DNA of 64,000 bases from Brachionus plicatilis. Lineage: Eukaryota > Rotifera > Eurotatoria > Ploima > Brachionidae. Within the stretch, counting starts at the first letter, position 1; each line of letters opens with the position of its first letter. Of the stretch, positions 1 to 9,679 are shown piece after piece. Position numbers and translations under genes: made by a program. The stretch spans positions 124,001-188,000 of the forward strand of contig QEOQ01000014.1 of the NCBI GenBank assembly GCA_010279815.1, read 5' to 3'. The notes under the pieces are model-generated. The model was not told the origin of the DNA. It did no database searches and worked only from the letters and a program-made list of their open reading frames with translations.

Positions 1-2
1 CC

Positions 3-647
3 AAAGTGTGCGAAAAATTGGTAGAAAATTTTGACGAAAATGAAATGAGCTCAAGGCCCGTTAAGCTAAATCTGGACCTGTTGAACAATATCAATCGGCG
101 GTTTGTCCGCTTGCGACTGCGTTCTGGTCAAGATGAACGCAAAAGTTTGGTCAATGAGCTGAGAGAGTTGGTCAAGGAAAAATTTAAAATGGAATCAGAT
201 GATTTTTATTTGAGCGAGGCTTATTTGACTAATGTGCTTGATTGGTGCCAGGACAGGATTTTTACTCTGAGAGATTTGGTCCAGGATGAAAAAAATAGCT
301 TTCTTTGGATGGACATGTCCAATTTGAATCAGTTGATTAGTGGCTCAATGCGAAATAATTTAAAGTGTTTGGTCAAAGTGATGAAGCAATTTTTAGATGC
401 AAAAAGTCAAGATTTAAAGGATTCTAGTCTCAATTCTAAAATAAAAAAAGATCTAAATGATTTGTTTAAGAACAGGCTGGAAAATATATCCGAGGATGGC
501 ACTAAGATTAATTACTGGAAATTGAGTAGATTTTTACTCACTGGTCGGCTAGATGGACCACCAGTTCTGGAAATTGTTAATTTATTGGGTAAAGATATTA
601 CCATTTATCGGTTGAATGTTGCTGAAAAAATATTAAATAAAGATTAA
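3..647 (+). CDS. EARS2: Mitochondrial glutamyl-tRNA synthetase, C-terminal part (5' end outside window)
   Basis: The reading frame is open to the left edge, so this is the end of a longer gene; the GTG at position 6 is an internal valine codon, not a start. About 213 residues are visible. They match the helical anticodon-binding region of class I mitochondrial glutamyl-tRNA synthetase: a basic helix after LDLLNNINRRFVRLRL, then a WCQDRIFTLRDLV segment followed by SFLW, and near the C-terminus YWKLSRFLLTGRLDGPPVLE with the family's GPPV-E-LG ending. The enzyme charges tRNA-Glu in mitochondria; the catalytic HIGH/KMSKS half would lie left of the window. An AATAAA at about 697-702 could be the polyadenylation signal. 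Identification rests on remembered similarity to animal EARS2 C-termini and is fairly secure. A 95-bp antisense copy of its bases 36-127 lies at about 4.9 kb. Confidence 0.82.
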   Translation, partial: KVCEKLVENFDENEMSSRPVKLNLDLLNNINRRFVRLRLRSGQDERKSLVNELRELVKEKFKMESDDFYLSEAYLTNVLDWCQDRIFTLRDLVQDEKNSFLWMDMSNLNQLISGSMRNNLKCLVKVMKQFLDAKSQDLKDSSLNSKIKKDLNDLFKNRLENISEDGTKINYWKLSRFLLTGRLDGPPVLEIVNLLGKDITIYRLNVAEKILNKD

Positions 648-1812
648 ATTTTGTTTTTTTTTTAACTTTTTTATTTTTAAAATTGAAAAAAATTTTAATA
701 AAACATCAAATTTAAGTTATACATGGAAAGTTTTTTTAAGGCCAAATTTATACTCAATTATAAAGTTCTAAAGAATTTAATCTTGTGTACATATTTTTGG
801 TTTCCATTCGTTTAAATTGACCTTTTTTTAATGAAATTTTCATTTTTCATCTTTTATAACCATTTATCGATTAAATTTTGTTTTTTATTAAAAAAAATTT
901 ATGATTAACTTGAAAAAAAAATCTTCAAAATAAATTAAATTTTTTAGGCCAAATTGGCTCATGAACAAATTTTATTATTCAATTATAAAGTTTATAAAGA
1001 AACTTGAGGACCAAGATTAGATAAAAATAAAAAAAGTGAAAAACAACAAACAACACATTAATGTTATTGTGTCTAAATTAAATAAACATAAAATAATGCG
1101 TCCAGAAATTTTAAGGACTAATTTTAAATATTATATATAATTAAAAAAAGGACTGTTTTTTTTTCAAGAATGTACAAATAAATTGGAATAATTTTTATGT
1201 TATATTTCATGCTTATGACTTTATTTAGGTTTTTGTTTAAAAAAATACAAATATATGTGTAATTCATAGATAAAGAAAATTTTTTGTGTATTTTCTCTTT
1301 TAAATAAAAAGAGTGTAATTTTACGTCTTATTTTTTTCACACAATTTCTCTCCGAGTTAAAATTTACAAATGCATGTTTGTTTAAGTTAAGCCAGTTATT
1401 ATTTAAAAATGAGTCTACCTAGTTGCCATTAACAAAAAACTGTCACCCACAAATCAAAAACTTTTCCCCTCAAAGAAAAAATTTTCATCACAAAAATAAA
1501 TTGACTAAGACAAAAATTGCTGTACAAATTTAATAATAAGCACAAATTTTTTTAATATCATTTAAAAACGGCCACTAAATATTTTAGATAATAAAATGCC
1601 TATAATTTAAAGTAATTTCCAAATTTTTGGAGATTAAAAAATCCAAAAAAATAAATTATGAAGAAAAAACAATGACAATTCATTGAATGAGGCAGAGTCA
1701 ATATTATCCTAATAATATTACGAATTTGTTAATAAACCTAAAAAAGGTGGTCCAAAATTTGCTGGAAATTGGTTCCTTGAAATAGATTTTAATTTAATTT
1801 TTTCATTAATTT
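648..1812. other. AT-rich intergenic DNA
   Basis: No reading frame with coding character, no RNA gene and no recognisable repeat apart from the small MITE that follows. Long A and T homopolymer runs dominate. Confidence 0.6.
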
Positions 1813-1816
1813 AATA

Positions 1817-1976
1817 CAGTGCTTTTATTTTACTTGGTTCTTACAGAATTTTGTGTAATTTTACGGAATCTTACATAAGATTTTGTGTGTAAGAAAGTGT
1901 AAGAATACATCATTTTACTTAATTTTACTTAAAATTACACAAAATTCTGTAAGAACCAAGTAAAATAAAAGCACTG
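1817..1976. mobile_element. Tc1/mariner-type MITE, 160 bp, TA target duplication
   Basis: Two inverted arms of about 47 bp run inward from CAGTGCTTTTATTTTAC on the left and its complement on the right, with a spacer of about 66 bp. Each end is flanked by the dinucleotide TA (1815-1816 and 1977-1978), and the termini begin CAGTG; both are typical of Tc1/mariner elements. There is no coding capacity, so it would need a transposase supplied elsewhere. The arms are almost perfect, suggesting a fairly young insertion. Confidence 0.75.
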
Positions 1977-2590
1977 TATTTAACTTTTTTTATATAAAAT
2001 TTTATAAACACTATTTGAATAAATTATTTATTAAAATATTTTTTTCACCACAAAAAATTAGTGTTGACCAGTTACTTGGTTAAATATGTAAAAATTATTT
2101 TTTTTTGAATTCGGCACAAAAAAATTGTTTTTTGGAGCGATTTGTGTTGAAATGTTTTTTGGTTTGTGGTGAAAAGTTTTTAGTTTGTGGAGAATCATTT
2201 ATCTCTTAAAAAACTTAAAAAATTGAAAAAAAAACCTTTTAAATTCTAAATCTTTAATTTAAATTTGATCAGTTTTTATTCTTCAACATTACCAGCACGT
2301 TTAAGGATATTTTGATTAATTAATAGGTTTTTCATTTTTTTTTTATTTTTCTTTCAAATAAAATAATTGAAAAAAATAGTTGAAAAATTTATTTAAAAAA
2401 GTAATTTGACTGGATTGACTAAATTTGCTTTAAAAATCATAACTATTGGTCTCTTAAAAAAACAAAAATCTGATACGGATTTTATTTTGTAAAATAATAA
2501 ATTATTTATTTAACATTTAAGAAAACAAAAATTTGAAAAATTTCAATTGCTGAATGCCCAAACAACCTTAGAGAATCCATTAAAAATAAT

Positions 2591-4009
2591 TCAATTATTC
2601 AATTGTCGGATTTTTTTAAAATTCTTAATCTCAAAAATTAATAAAACAAAAAACTCCAAGAACTCAACAAAAGTTAGAACACTTATTCCCAAAAACAAGC
2701 CTCCAATTCCGCCAATACTCGATAACAAATCGACAAAGTTTATTTTTGGGGATTCGCTCATTTGTGTGTATCCAAAACTTTCATAATAAATATTCACTAT
2801 AGCAATGTTGTCAAATGTGGCATTTTTATTCAAATAAGTTTTTTCATCACCTTCATATCTTTGAATGAGTTCTTGGTATGATGATATCGAAAAATGATTA
2901 CTCGAAACTGTTCTATCAAACCACATGCCAGCACATTCTCTTGGACATTCTTCAAAACAATCTTTGAAATTGCTTTCCTCTCCAAAAAAACCAGATAAAC
3001 AATAAATCTGAGATTTATTTTTGCACCCGATTGATTCCACAAAATTAAGATAATACGAGTCATGACATCCACAAGCTTGTATCAAAAGAATTTGAAGGCA
3101 TTGGTAAAAACAAGATATTTGTGAGTAAAAGTGTGAATATTTATGAACCAATTTGTAAGCTTTAGACTCAAAATAATTTGGATTCTTTGTATTCTTATCA
3201 CAATCACTGTACGGTATAGTCTCTAATTCATAAAAAGTTCTTGATAATGCAATGTTTCCTTCTGTTTTTGGAGGAACTGTTACCGGACTTACCAACATTG
3301 GATAAGTTGTTTGATTGTGAATAAAAATAAAGCTTCCTGAATTCGGATTAAGAAATTTTAAACTATCTGGAACACTTAAATTCAAAATTAGTCTCAATCC
3401 ACCAAATCTGTCCAAATAAGTTGAATATTTTAGGTCAGTTTTGCTTCCATTAGAATCAAAACCTGAATTGAATTGGAAACAATTTCCGTGGTTGGGATGC
3501 GAAAAATATTTGAACTCAGAACGGTTACAAGGCAAAAATCCAAAATAGCATCCAACTAAAAGTTTATCAATTGTGTCACCAAATATTTCTTTAGATTTCT
3601 CATAAAACTCAGAGCTTTTGGCATGGTTTCTATAATCATATTCATAAAGACCTGATAATGGATTTCTAACTAAAGTTTGATTTTTAAAACTCTTAGAAAA
3701 ATTGACTGAAAAATCTGAAGTAAAAAAGTTCATGTTACAGATTGTTACTGTCGGAAAAATGGCTTTGTATTGATTTATTATTCTTGTTTTTGTGACCACT
3801 TCATTTTTGGAAAAATTCATGATATTTTGACTAATCATCAAGGCACATAATCCTGTTGACACAAGGCAAAAAAAAATCCAAATCATTCTTGTTAAGAGGT
3901 TTTTGGACTTGAAAATATTCGGAAACCCGTGAATAGTTGATGAAAGCAAGCTGTCACAAAACATGTTTAATATTTTATTTTGTCTAGACATTGGTTTTTT
4001 CAAATCCAT
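2591..4009 (-). CDS. DEG/ENaC (amiloride-sensitive) sodium channel subunit
   Basis: Single-exon gene of 472 residues with the whole family architecture. A short cytoplasmic N-terminus carries the gating HG motif (HGFPNI, about residue 28). A first membrane helix (about 43-63) is followed by the post-TM1 signature FPTVTICNMNFF. A large extracellular loop has many N-glycosylation sequons and a cysteine-rich region containing CPRECAGMWFD. A second membrane helix near 432-460 contains GGLFLGISVLTFVE, where GIS is the GxS selectivity filter. Such channels are trimers conducting Na+ and may be gated by protons, peptides or force; the ligand cannot be read from sequence. A close paralogue lies at 45.0-46.5 kb and a broken third copy at 34.7 kb, so this is a local gene family. 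Start chosen at the first ATG (MDLKK), shared with the paralogue. Confidence 0.93.
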   Translation of the reverse strand: MDLKKPMSRQNKILNMFCDSLLSSTIHGFPNIFKSKNLLTRMIWIFFCLVSTGLCALMISQNIMNFSKNEVVTKTRIINQYKAIFPTVTICNMNFFTSDFSVNFSKSFKNQTLVRNPLSGLYEYDYRNHAKSSEFYEKSKEIFGDTIDKLLVGCYFGFLPCNRSEFKYFSHPNHGNCFQFNSGFDSNGSKTDLKYSTYLDRFGGLRLILNLSVPDSLKFLNPNSGSFIFIHNQTTYPMLVSPVTVPPKTEGNIALSRTFYELETIPYSDCDKNTKNPNYFESKAYKLVHKYSHFYSQISCFYQCLQILLIQACGCHDSYYLNFVESIGCKNKSQIYCLSGFFGEESNFKDCFEECPRECAGMWFDRTVSSNHFSISSYQELIQRYEGDEKTYLNKNATFDNIAIVNIYYESFGYTQMSESPKINFVDLLSSIGGIGGLFLGISVLTFVEFLEFFVLLIFEIKNFKKIRQLNN

Positions 4010-4349
4010 TTTAAGCTTTTCTTTTCTGCGTGGCCGCTCGAATATGATGAAAAATTGATATCCGTATAGAAAATTTTTTATTAGTATATAATTTTGAAAA
4101 CTTTAATTGTTTAATAAAATTTTTTAATAAACAATTAAGAATTTAAAGAATAAAATGCCAATTTAACTAAAAAATTAAAAATTTGCTAATAAAAATGTTA
4201 TAATCAAACGGAAATAATTTTAAAAAACATTCAAAACCAATTCTTCTAATGCTGAGAAAAGCAAATAAAAAATTGAACCATTTTAAGGATCACAATATTA
4301 AAAAAATATTTCTAAAACAAATAAAACTTAAAATTTTATTTTTTTAAGA

Positions 4350-4460
4350 AATTCAACTCAATTTAATCATTAATTTCAAAAGCAATTATTAAAATGATTT
4401 AATAATAAAAATTTATTGATTTCCTGAATTGAATTCGATTGATATTTTATGCTATAAATT
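4350..4460. repeat. Local duplicate segment, copy A
   Basis: An AT-rich stretch reading roughly AATTTAATCATTAATTTC onward is repeated at about 4968-5062, including the words ATTTCAAAAGCAAT and AAATTCGA. Both copies are next to displaced pieces of neighbouring genes, so they belong to the same rearranged block. Confidence 0.6.
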
Positions 4461-4570
4461 TTTTTTAGGACACTGAAACTTATCCTGTGCTCAAAAAACT
4501 TAATTTTTTGTTTTTAAGCTATTTCTTTTAAATTTCTATCAAAATAAAAAATCAAAAAAGCAGATTTAAT

Positions 4571-4671
4571 TGTTCAATATTTTATTTTGTCTAGACATAG
4601 GTTTTTCGAATCCATTTTTTACTTTTCTTTTCTGCGTCGCTTCTCGAATATGACGTCAAATTGATATCCGT
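4571..4671 (-). pseudogene. Duplicated 5' end of the DEG/ENaC gene
   Basis: About 100 bp closely matching 3964-4065, the promoter-proximal part and first codons of the channel gene just to the left, in the same orientation. Shared words include TATTTTATTTTGTCTAGACA and TTGATATCCGT. The copy has point differences and small indels and no downstream coding sequence, so it cannot make a channel. It could carry promoter sequence because it includes the region immediately upstream of the ATG. Confidence 0.8.
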
Positions 4672-4873
4672 TTTGAAATTTTTATTTTAAATTTTAATTT
4701 TTAAGGCTATAATTGTTTAAAGGAACAAACTTAAAGTAATAAAAAAAAAGAAAGTGTCAAGAAAACATTTTTTTTTCATAAAGTTTATAAACAAAAAGGA
4801 AATTTCCCACAAAAAAATTTAAAAGCAAATCTGGTCTTTCTTAAAAGAAATGTGAAAGTAATTTTCACATTTT

Positions 4874-4968
4874 AACGCAGACGCAAGTGAACAAACCGGC
4901 GATTGATATTGTTCAACAGGTCCAGATTTAACTTAACGTGAAATCCTTAAGCTCATCTCATTTTCATT
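4874..4968 (-). pseudogene. Antisense fragment of EARS2
   Basis: About 95 bp whose complement matches bases 36-127 of the EARS2 frame, including the exact 20-base block AAATCTGGACCTGTTGAACA, with scattered substitutions and a frame-disrupting change. No splice or promoter context is present. It is a displaced, inverted duplication of an exon piece now 4.8 kb away on the other side of the channel gene. Confidence 0.85.
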
Positions 4969-5059
4969 TAATCAATTTAATCATTAATTTCAAAAGCAAT
5001 AAATAAAGTGATTTAATAAAATAATTAATAAATTTCCTTATTTAAATTCGACTGCTATT

Positions 5060-5106
5060 TTTTTATTATTTATTTCAAAAATTACGCCGGATTTGGCGAT
5101 GATAAT
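5060..5106 (-). mobile_element. LINE-type 3' tail with hairpin and AAATAA run
   Basis: On the minus strand a short hairpin (CGCC then six bases then GGCG) is followed by TGAAATAAATAATAA. The same arrangement recurs at 14.3 and 23.7 kb, which marks it as the conserved 3' end of a non-LTR retroposon family. No coding part is attached. Confidence 0.5.
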
Positions 5107-5235
5107 TTTAAGATTTAAATTTTTTTGAAAAATTTTGCCCAACGGAGACTGGAATTTAAAATTGTTTCTTTAATCAAAATATGAAATATTATTTTTAGGT
5201 AAAATAAACAAGGATTATTGTTGCAAACTTAAGAA

Positions 5236-5556
5236 AAAAAAAATCTTTAATGTGCGTCCGAGCACCTACCAGCTGCGTACAGCCTGAAAAATTTTTCATG
5301 AATCGTGTCATCTGAAAGTGGAAAAGCCTGCTTGAGACAGTAATCGCTGCCTCGATCGTAAACCAGATCAAGAATAGGCTCGACTCATGGAAGTATGCCG
5401 GTGGATCTGGGGGTACCGGAGCCCTGGAGTAACGAAGGCATTCTTCCTAAGGGTTATTCTAACCCTAACCCTATAAAGCAACTACCATAGACGGCTTTCT
5501 TATTAAGTCGTCTCCACTAGCCAGCTTATTATTATTATTATTATTATTAAATTAAT
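5236..5556 (+). mobile_element. GC-rich retroposon 3' end or SINE with TTA tail
   Basis: A sharply GC-richer island of about 270 bp in very AT-rich DNA, with no open frame, ending in a TTA trinucleotide run (about 5525-5549). Just before the end is a perfect 7-bp hairpin AGGGTTATTCTAACCCT followed by a second TAACCC. Composition, terminal hairpin and microsatellite tail are those of a non-LTR retroposon 3' end or a SINE. I see no clear Pol III A and B boxes, so the 3' end of a LINE is more likely. Confidence 0.55.
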
Positions 5557-5589
5557 GATAATATTGATTAATTTATGCTTTGTTTTCTT

Positions 5590-5865
5590 TTTTAAAAACA
5601 AAATAATTAAAAACTTTTTGAACTTTATTTGGTTAAAATTCTAGAAAATCCGGTCGATAATTATCTTAAAATGTGTTCTCAAAAGTTTGATTAAAATTAA
5701 AAAGTGCTTTAAAGATATTTCATTTTTTATAAAAGGATAACCAAAAAGCTATCAAATGATTTAATTGTATTAAAAGAGATATTTTGAATTTTATCCTTTC
5801 TGATTTTTTATTAATAAACTAGTTCTTTTTCGGACTTTTATTACTTAAAGTATTATTGAAAAATA
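5590..5865. repeat. Dispersed repeat, copy 1
   Basis: About 275 bp of AT-rich sequence that recurs with substitutions at about 19880-20132 (shared words include TTATTTGGTTAAAA, AAAAACTATCAAA-like and TTTTTTATTAATAAA-like blocks). In both places the repeat stops exactly where another mobile element begins: a MITE here, an LTR there. Confidence 0.6.
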
Positions 5866-5982
5866 CAGTACAAATTAAAACTAACTTGTACGCGTTTTAT
5901 TCTTCGACTCTTCCTCAACTATTCCAGTGGGGAAAGGAAGAGTTGAGAAAAGAAATGAACAAGTTAGTTTTAAATTGTACTG
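5866..5982. mobile_element. Tc1/mariner-type MITE, 117 bp, TA target duplication
   Basis: Arms of about 25 bp starting CAGTACAAATTAAAAC and ending in the complement, flanked by TA at 5864-5865 and 5983-5984. A second nested inverted repeat (ACTCTTCCTCAACT-like against AGTTGAG) occupies the centre, so the element could fold into a double hairpin. Non-coding. Confidence 0.75.
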
Positions 5983-6261
5983 TATTAATTAGAAAAAAAT
6001 CATGCCATTTGGATAACTTAGTGTTGATTTAAAATTTTTCTTTAAAGTTTTCAAATAAATATTTTAAGAGAATCAATTGAAGATAAATTTGAAAAACAAG
6101 ATATTTTTTTAAACATTAATCCGATCTGAAACAGAGGTTACTGCATCGAGTCGATCTTCTACACCGCAATAATTATCAAGTCAAGACAGGTTCTCATTTT
6201 TCTGATGAAAGCGGTTTAAACATTCGTCGTCAATGTAATAATGTAGTATTTTGAAGTTAAA

Positions 6262-6312
6262 TATTTATTTTATTTATTTATTGATGTTATTTAAGCCTCA
6301 TAGGCAGAATTG
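6262..6312 (-). mobile_element. Retroposon 3' tail (CTATGAGGC family)
   Basis: Minus-strand reading gives TGCCTATGAGGCTT followed by an AATAAATAAATAA run. The core GCCTATGAGGC is a tiny hairpin and recurs with the same tail on the plus strand at 55.27 kb, so these are 3' termini of one retroposon family. About 130 bp of unassigned sequence upstream (6120-6260) probably belongs to the same insertion. Confidence 0.5.
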
Positions 6313-6938
6313 ATATAAAAAGCGTTCTAAAAATAAAAAAATATAACATAACTTTTTTATTTAAAAAAAAGGAAAAAAATAGAAAATAAGCTGCAAAAAT
6401 AAAGCTTGAATTGAGATTTAGTATCAGTAAAGATTGTTATTTATTACATCAAAATATTTTTTTTTATCTAAAATGAATAATGTTCATAGTAATTTTATAA
6501 TTCAAAGTCTATTAAAAAAAATAAAAAAAAGAGAAATGCTTCAAAAAAGATCCAAAATGTATTTTTTTTTACAAATCAAATAAAAATAAAATTGCTTCTG
6601 ATAACTAGGCTCGTAAATGAAGTCTCGCCAAAGTGAAGATTGGGTGTACTAAATTTAGAAAAAATTCAAATGCAAAAGATTTTTAAAAATTTAAAAAAGA
6701 AAATCAACTTCAAAAAACTCGGTTGAAATTTTTAGAAAACAAAAATATTTTGAAAAATAAAGAATAATTATATTTTTTGTACTTTTTTGAAAATTATCAT
6801 AAATTTGTTTTCTTAGAAATAATTAAAAGTTAATAAATAATATAATTGAAAACATTGAATAGAACTTAATTTTAGACAATTTTATTTTACTAAATAATTG
6901 TGAAATTTAGTTTATTCAATCAATGATAAATAATTGAA

Positions 6939-7021
6939 GCCAGGGTGGCCGAGTGGTTAAGGCGTTGGACTTAAGATCCAATTCACGAATGTGAGCATGG
7001 GTTCGATCCCCATCCCTGGCA
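6939..7021 (+). tRNA. tRNA-Leu (anticodon UAA)
   Basis: Complete cloverleaf: acceptor GCCAGGG pairs with CCCTGGC, D-arm follows TGGCCGAGTGG, anticodon stem-loop TTGGA-CTTAAGA-TCCAA, a long class II variable arm, T-arm with B box GGTTCGATCCC, discriminator A. A run of nine T follows directly as the Pol III terminator. The long variable arm and discriminator A agree with leucine. No intron. Confidence 0.97.
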
Positions 7022-7294
7022 GTTTTTTTTTAGCTAAATATCACTTAAAAATTAATTACGTAAAGAGTAAAAAAGAAAATTATTCTTGATTTGAAAATAA
7101 AACAAAATTATCATATGTTACCTTTTCCGTAAGCCAACGTTTTTGTTTTACAACATAAAAAAAATTTTGAAAGCTCTCTTTGAAAATCCCTTAAATTTTG
7201 CATAATTCTTCAAAATTTTTTGTAAAAATCTCTTAAAATTAAATGCTTTGTTCATAGATAAACGTTGACAGAACAAAAACGAATTCTTTTTAGC

Positions 7295-7858
7295 ATGCTT
7301 GGTTCTAGAGTGGTGTACCTTTGTGACAAAGCTGTTCAAACCGATCGAGAATCTATAGATTCTCAAAAAAGCTTTTATCTGGACTACTATACGTGTAAAG
7401 AATACAATAAGAAAGTATTTAAATTTCTAGAATTAATTTATTAAAATTGAATTTTTTTGTGAAGTTAGTCAAAAAATTAAACCAGGCTCACAAAATAAAT
7501 GATGCCCTGAGAAGTAAGTTAGATGAGATAAAGATAAACTTTGATGATGGTTTATATCGAAAAATAAATGGTAATTAATTAAGTAATTAATTTTTTTCCA
7601 TTTAATTAATTTTTTTTTCTAGAAATGTCAGATTTTGACACATCCGAAAAAGAGTTTCAACAACCAAAACTTTTGGATCAAAATTTAGTCAATGAACTGA
7701 GCAAGGCAAAGGATCAAGAGGAAGTAAAAAAAATTGGCAATCATATATTGAAACAAATGGACAATTTATTGGAAGCAAGTCAAAATATGAGAATTAGAAA
7801 AGAAAAAATGCTAGATCTGATGGCAAATTTAAAAGATGAAACCAAACAGTATGATTAA
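7295..7858 (+). CDS. Small coiled-coil protein, three exons, unknown function
   Basis: Exons 7295-7394, 7469-7570 and 7623-7858 join with matching phases through introns of 74 and 52 bp (donors GTAAAG and GTAATT, acceptors GTTAG and TTCTAG) and give 145 residues ending DETKQYD. The product begins MLGSRVVYLCDKAVQTD, continues through FKKLNQAHKINDALRSKLDE, and the last exon (EMSDFDTSEKEF onward) is strongly charged and heptad-like, so it should be a soluble helical or coiled-coil protein. There is no signal peptide or membrane helix. I do not recognise the family. The last exon alone is the longest open stretch and its internal ATG at 7625 could be mistaken for the start; the phase-consistent upstream exons argue against that. 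The first exon is the least certain part. Confidence 0.6.
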
Positions 7859-8424
7859 AAGAAAAAAAAAGAATTCTTTTTAAATTTATTTTTTTAAGTC
7901 ACAAAGAAACTTTCGAAGTTGTTTATAAAGAATTAATGTAAGAAATTTTCACCTCATTTATCTATAATTTTTTTAGAGCTTTTTTCTTTTTAAATTTGCT
8001 TTTAATTTATCTGTCATTAAATAAAGATTTTAGTTTAAAAAAATTTATTAATCCCCCCGAATAACATTCAAAATGAATGTGCAAAAATCAGCGAAAATGA
8101 TTCATCTAATAGTTGAAATAATTTATAATAATTTATGACTGCAAGATAACATACTTGAAGTTTTGAATACGAACAATATTTAAAAATCAATAAAAAAATA
8201 ATTCAAAAATAAATTTTTTTATTCATTTTTTGAATTTCTTCTCTAATTTTGTTATGTAAAATATTAAATATTTTTAGATGTAGAATATTTTTAAAATTAT
8301 TTAAACAAATATTACAGACATTAAAATTTTTTTAAAAAACATTCTAAAGATTAATAACATTCTATCAAATTCAAGCTTAAAAGCGTAAATATTTCTTCTT
8401 TCAAGTGAATTTGTTTAAGTGAAA

Positions 8425-8520
8425 TATAAATAAAAATTGAACAAAAATTTTTCCTTTTTTGATGAATTAAAATTAAATTTAATAAAATATGCTTAAAAAA
8501 AGGCATTTTGAAGTTTGTGA
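8425..8520. repeat. Inverted partner of 9295-9400
   Basis: About 95 bp whose complement resembles 9295-9400 (shared words include TTTTTTGATGAATTAAAATT). The two arms bracket the TTAA-flanked MITE at 8581-9040, so the whole 8.4-9.4 kb block may be a larger decayed foldback structure. Confidence 0.55.
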
Positions 8521-8580
8521 TCAAAAAGATCAAATCAAGTTTAAAATATTAAATAAATTTTTATTTCTTGATAAAATTAA

Positions 8581-9040
8581 TGCAGAGATACATTTTTTTA
8601 TTTAACATTAGAGTTGTCTGAAGTCACAAGTCTCAAGTCTAGTCCAAGTACGGACTTTTTTTTAAAATTTTTCTTTTAAAAGTCCAAGTCCAGGCTTTAA
8701 AATTTTGAACTTGTGAAGACTTTCATGCTAAAATTGCAAGAAAATTTTGATATATGGCAAATCTATTGCATTAGACAACCCAAGAGTATATACATTTTTT
8801 GATATGAAGCCTGGATCTAGCAAATTTAAAAAAAAAAGTCTGGACTTGAACTTTTTTTTTAAAGACTTAGACTTTTTTTGGGTCTTTTAAACAACTTTGT
8901 TTAATATCATATTTAACAAAATGCTCATTGCACATCATCGAAATGATCCTATTTTTAGGTGAACATTTTTTTGGCAGATATTTGTAGATTTTACCTTAAG
9001 ATTTAACAAAGTAAGTTTAATCAAAAAATGTATCTCTGCA
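8581..9040. mobile_element. piggyBac-like MITE, 460 bp, TTAA target site
   Basis: Termini TGCAGAGATACATTTTTT and its complement lie directly inside a duplicated TTAA (8577-8580 and 9041-9044), the target preference of piggyBac elements. No transposase frame is present. An AAGTC-rich repeat (8611-8899) fills much of the interior and looks nested inside it. Confidence 0.75.
8611..8899. repeat. AAGTC-rich inverted-repeat element, copy 1
   Basis: Begins GAGTTGTCTGAAGTCACAAG and ends GGTCTTTTAAACAACTTTG, so the tips are complementary, and the interior alternates AAGTC and GACTT words (AAGTCCAAGTCC, AAGTCTGGACTTG). Related copies occur at 36.1, 44.0, 48.7, 54.4 and 63.0 kb. No coding capacity. It looks like a non-autonomous foldback family. 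Confidence 0.65.
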
Positions 9041-9679
9041 TTAATATGATTAAATAGCAACAATTTATTTAATATTTTAAGCTTTATTTGGTCATTTGAG
9101 CATCAAAAATTGATCAGAAACTTCAGATTGCCTGAAAAAATACTTTTTTGCACCTTTCTTACTTAAAATAATTTTCTCATGGTTGAATAGAACAAAAAAT
9201 AAAATACCAATAAGATTTAAATTGATTATTGGTTTAATTTACTAAAAAAAGAAAAAATAATGATTTTATTTTAGGCAATAAAGGTGCAACTAAGTATTTT
9301 GAACTTTGATGCAGTATTTTTTCAGGCATATTTGATTAACTTTAATTTTAATTCATCAAAAAAGGAAGAATTTATGTTCAATTTGTATCCGAATTTCACA
9401 ATAGCGCGAATTTTTATCGAAAAAATTGTGCTTAAAATTTGCCAAAATTTTGTGAAAAAAATTCCAATCAAGTAAAGGTTGGATTAATTTTGACATTTGG
9501 AACCCTTAATCAAAAATAACCGCACAAAATATTTAAATATTTTTCTCTTCAAAAGCTTTCAATTGACTGCATGCAAAAAATAAAAAAAGAAAAAAAAACT
9601 TTTTTGTTTATTTCATATGAAAAAAAAACTGGGCGAAAATATCTCTCTTAGGTTTTAATGAAAATTAAAAATTGTTTAG
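9041..9679. other. AT-rich upstream region of VIRMA
   Basis: Contains the right arm of the 8.4/9.4 kb inverted pair and then about 280 bp of unique sequence before the VIRMA start. TTGTTTAG immediately before the ATG resembles a 3' splice site, so a 5' untranslated exon may lie in this stretch; I cannot place its donor. Confidence 0.4.

Noticed and set aside
2547..2786. 79-codon plus-strand frame
   Set aside because: Antisense to the 3' end of the DEG/ENaC gene, no motif of its own.
5458..5476. Telomere repeat from TAACCCTAACCC
   Set aside because: Only two units, inside a GC-rich retroposon-like end and forming a hairpin with AGGGTTA; not a telomeric array.
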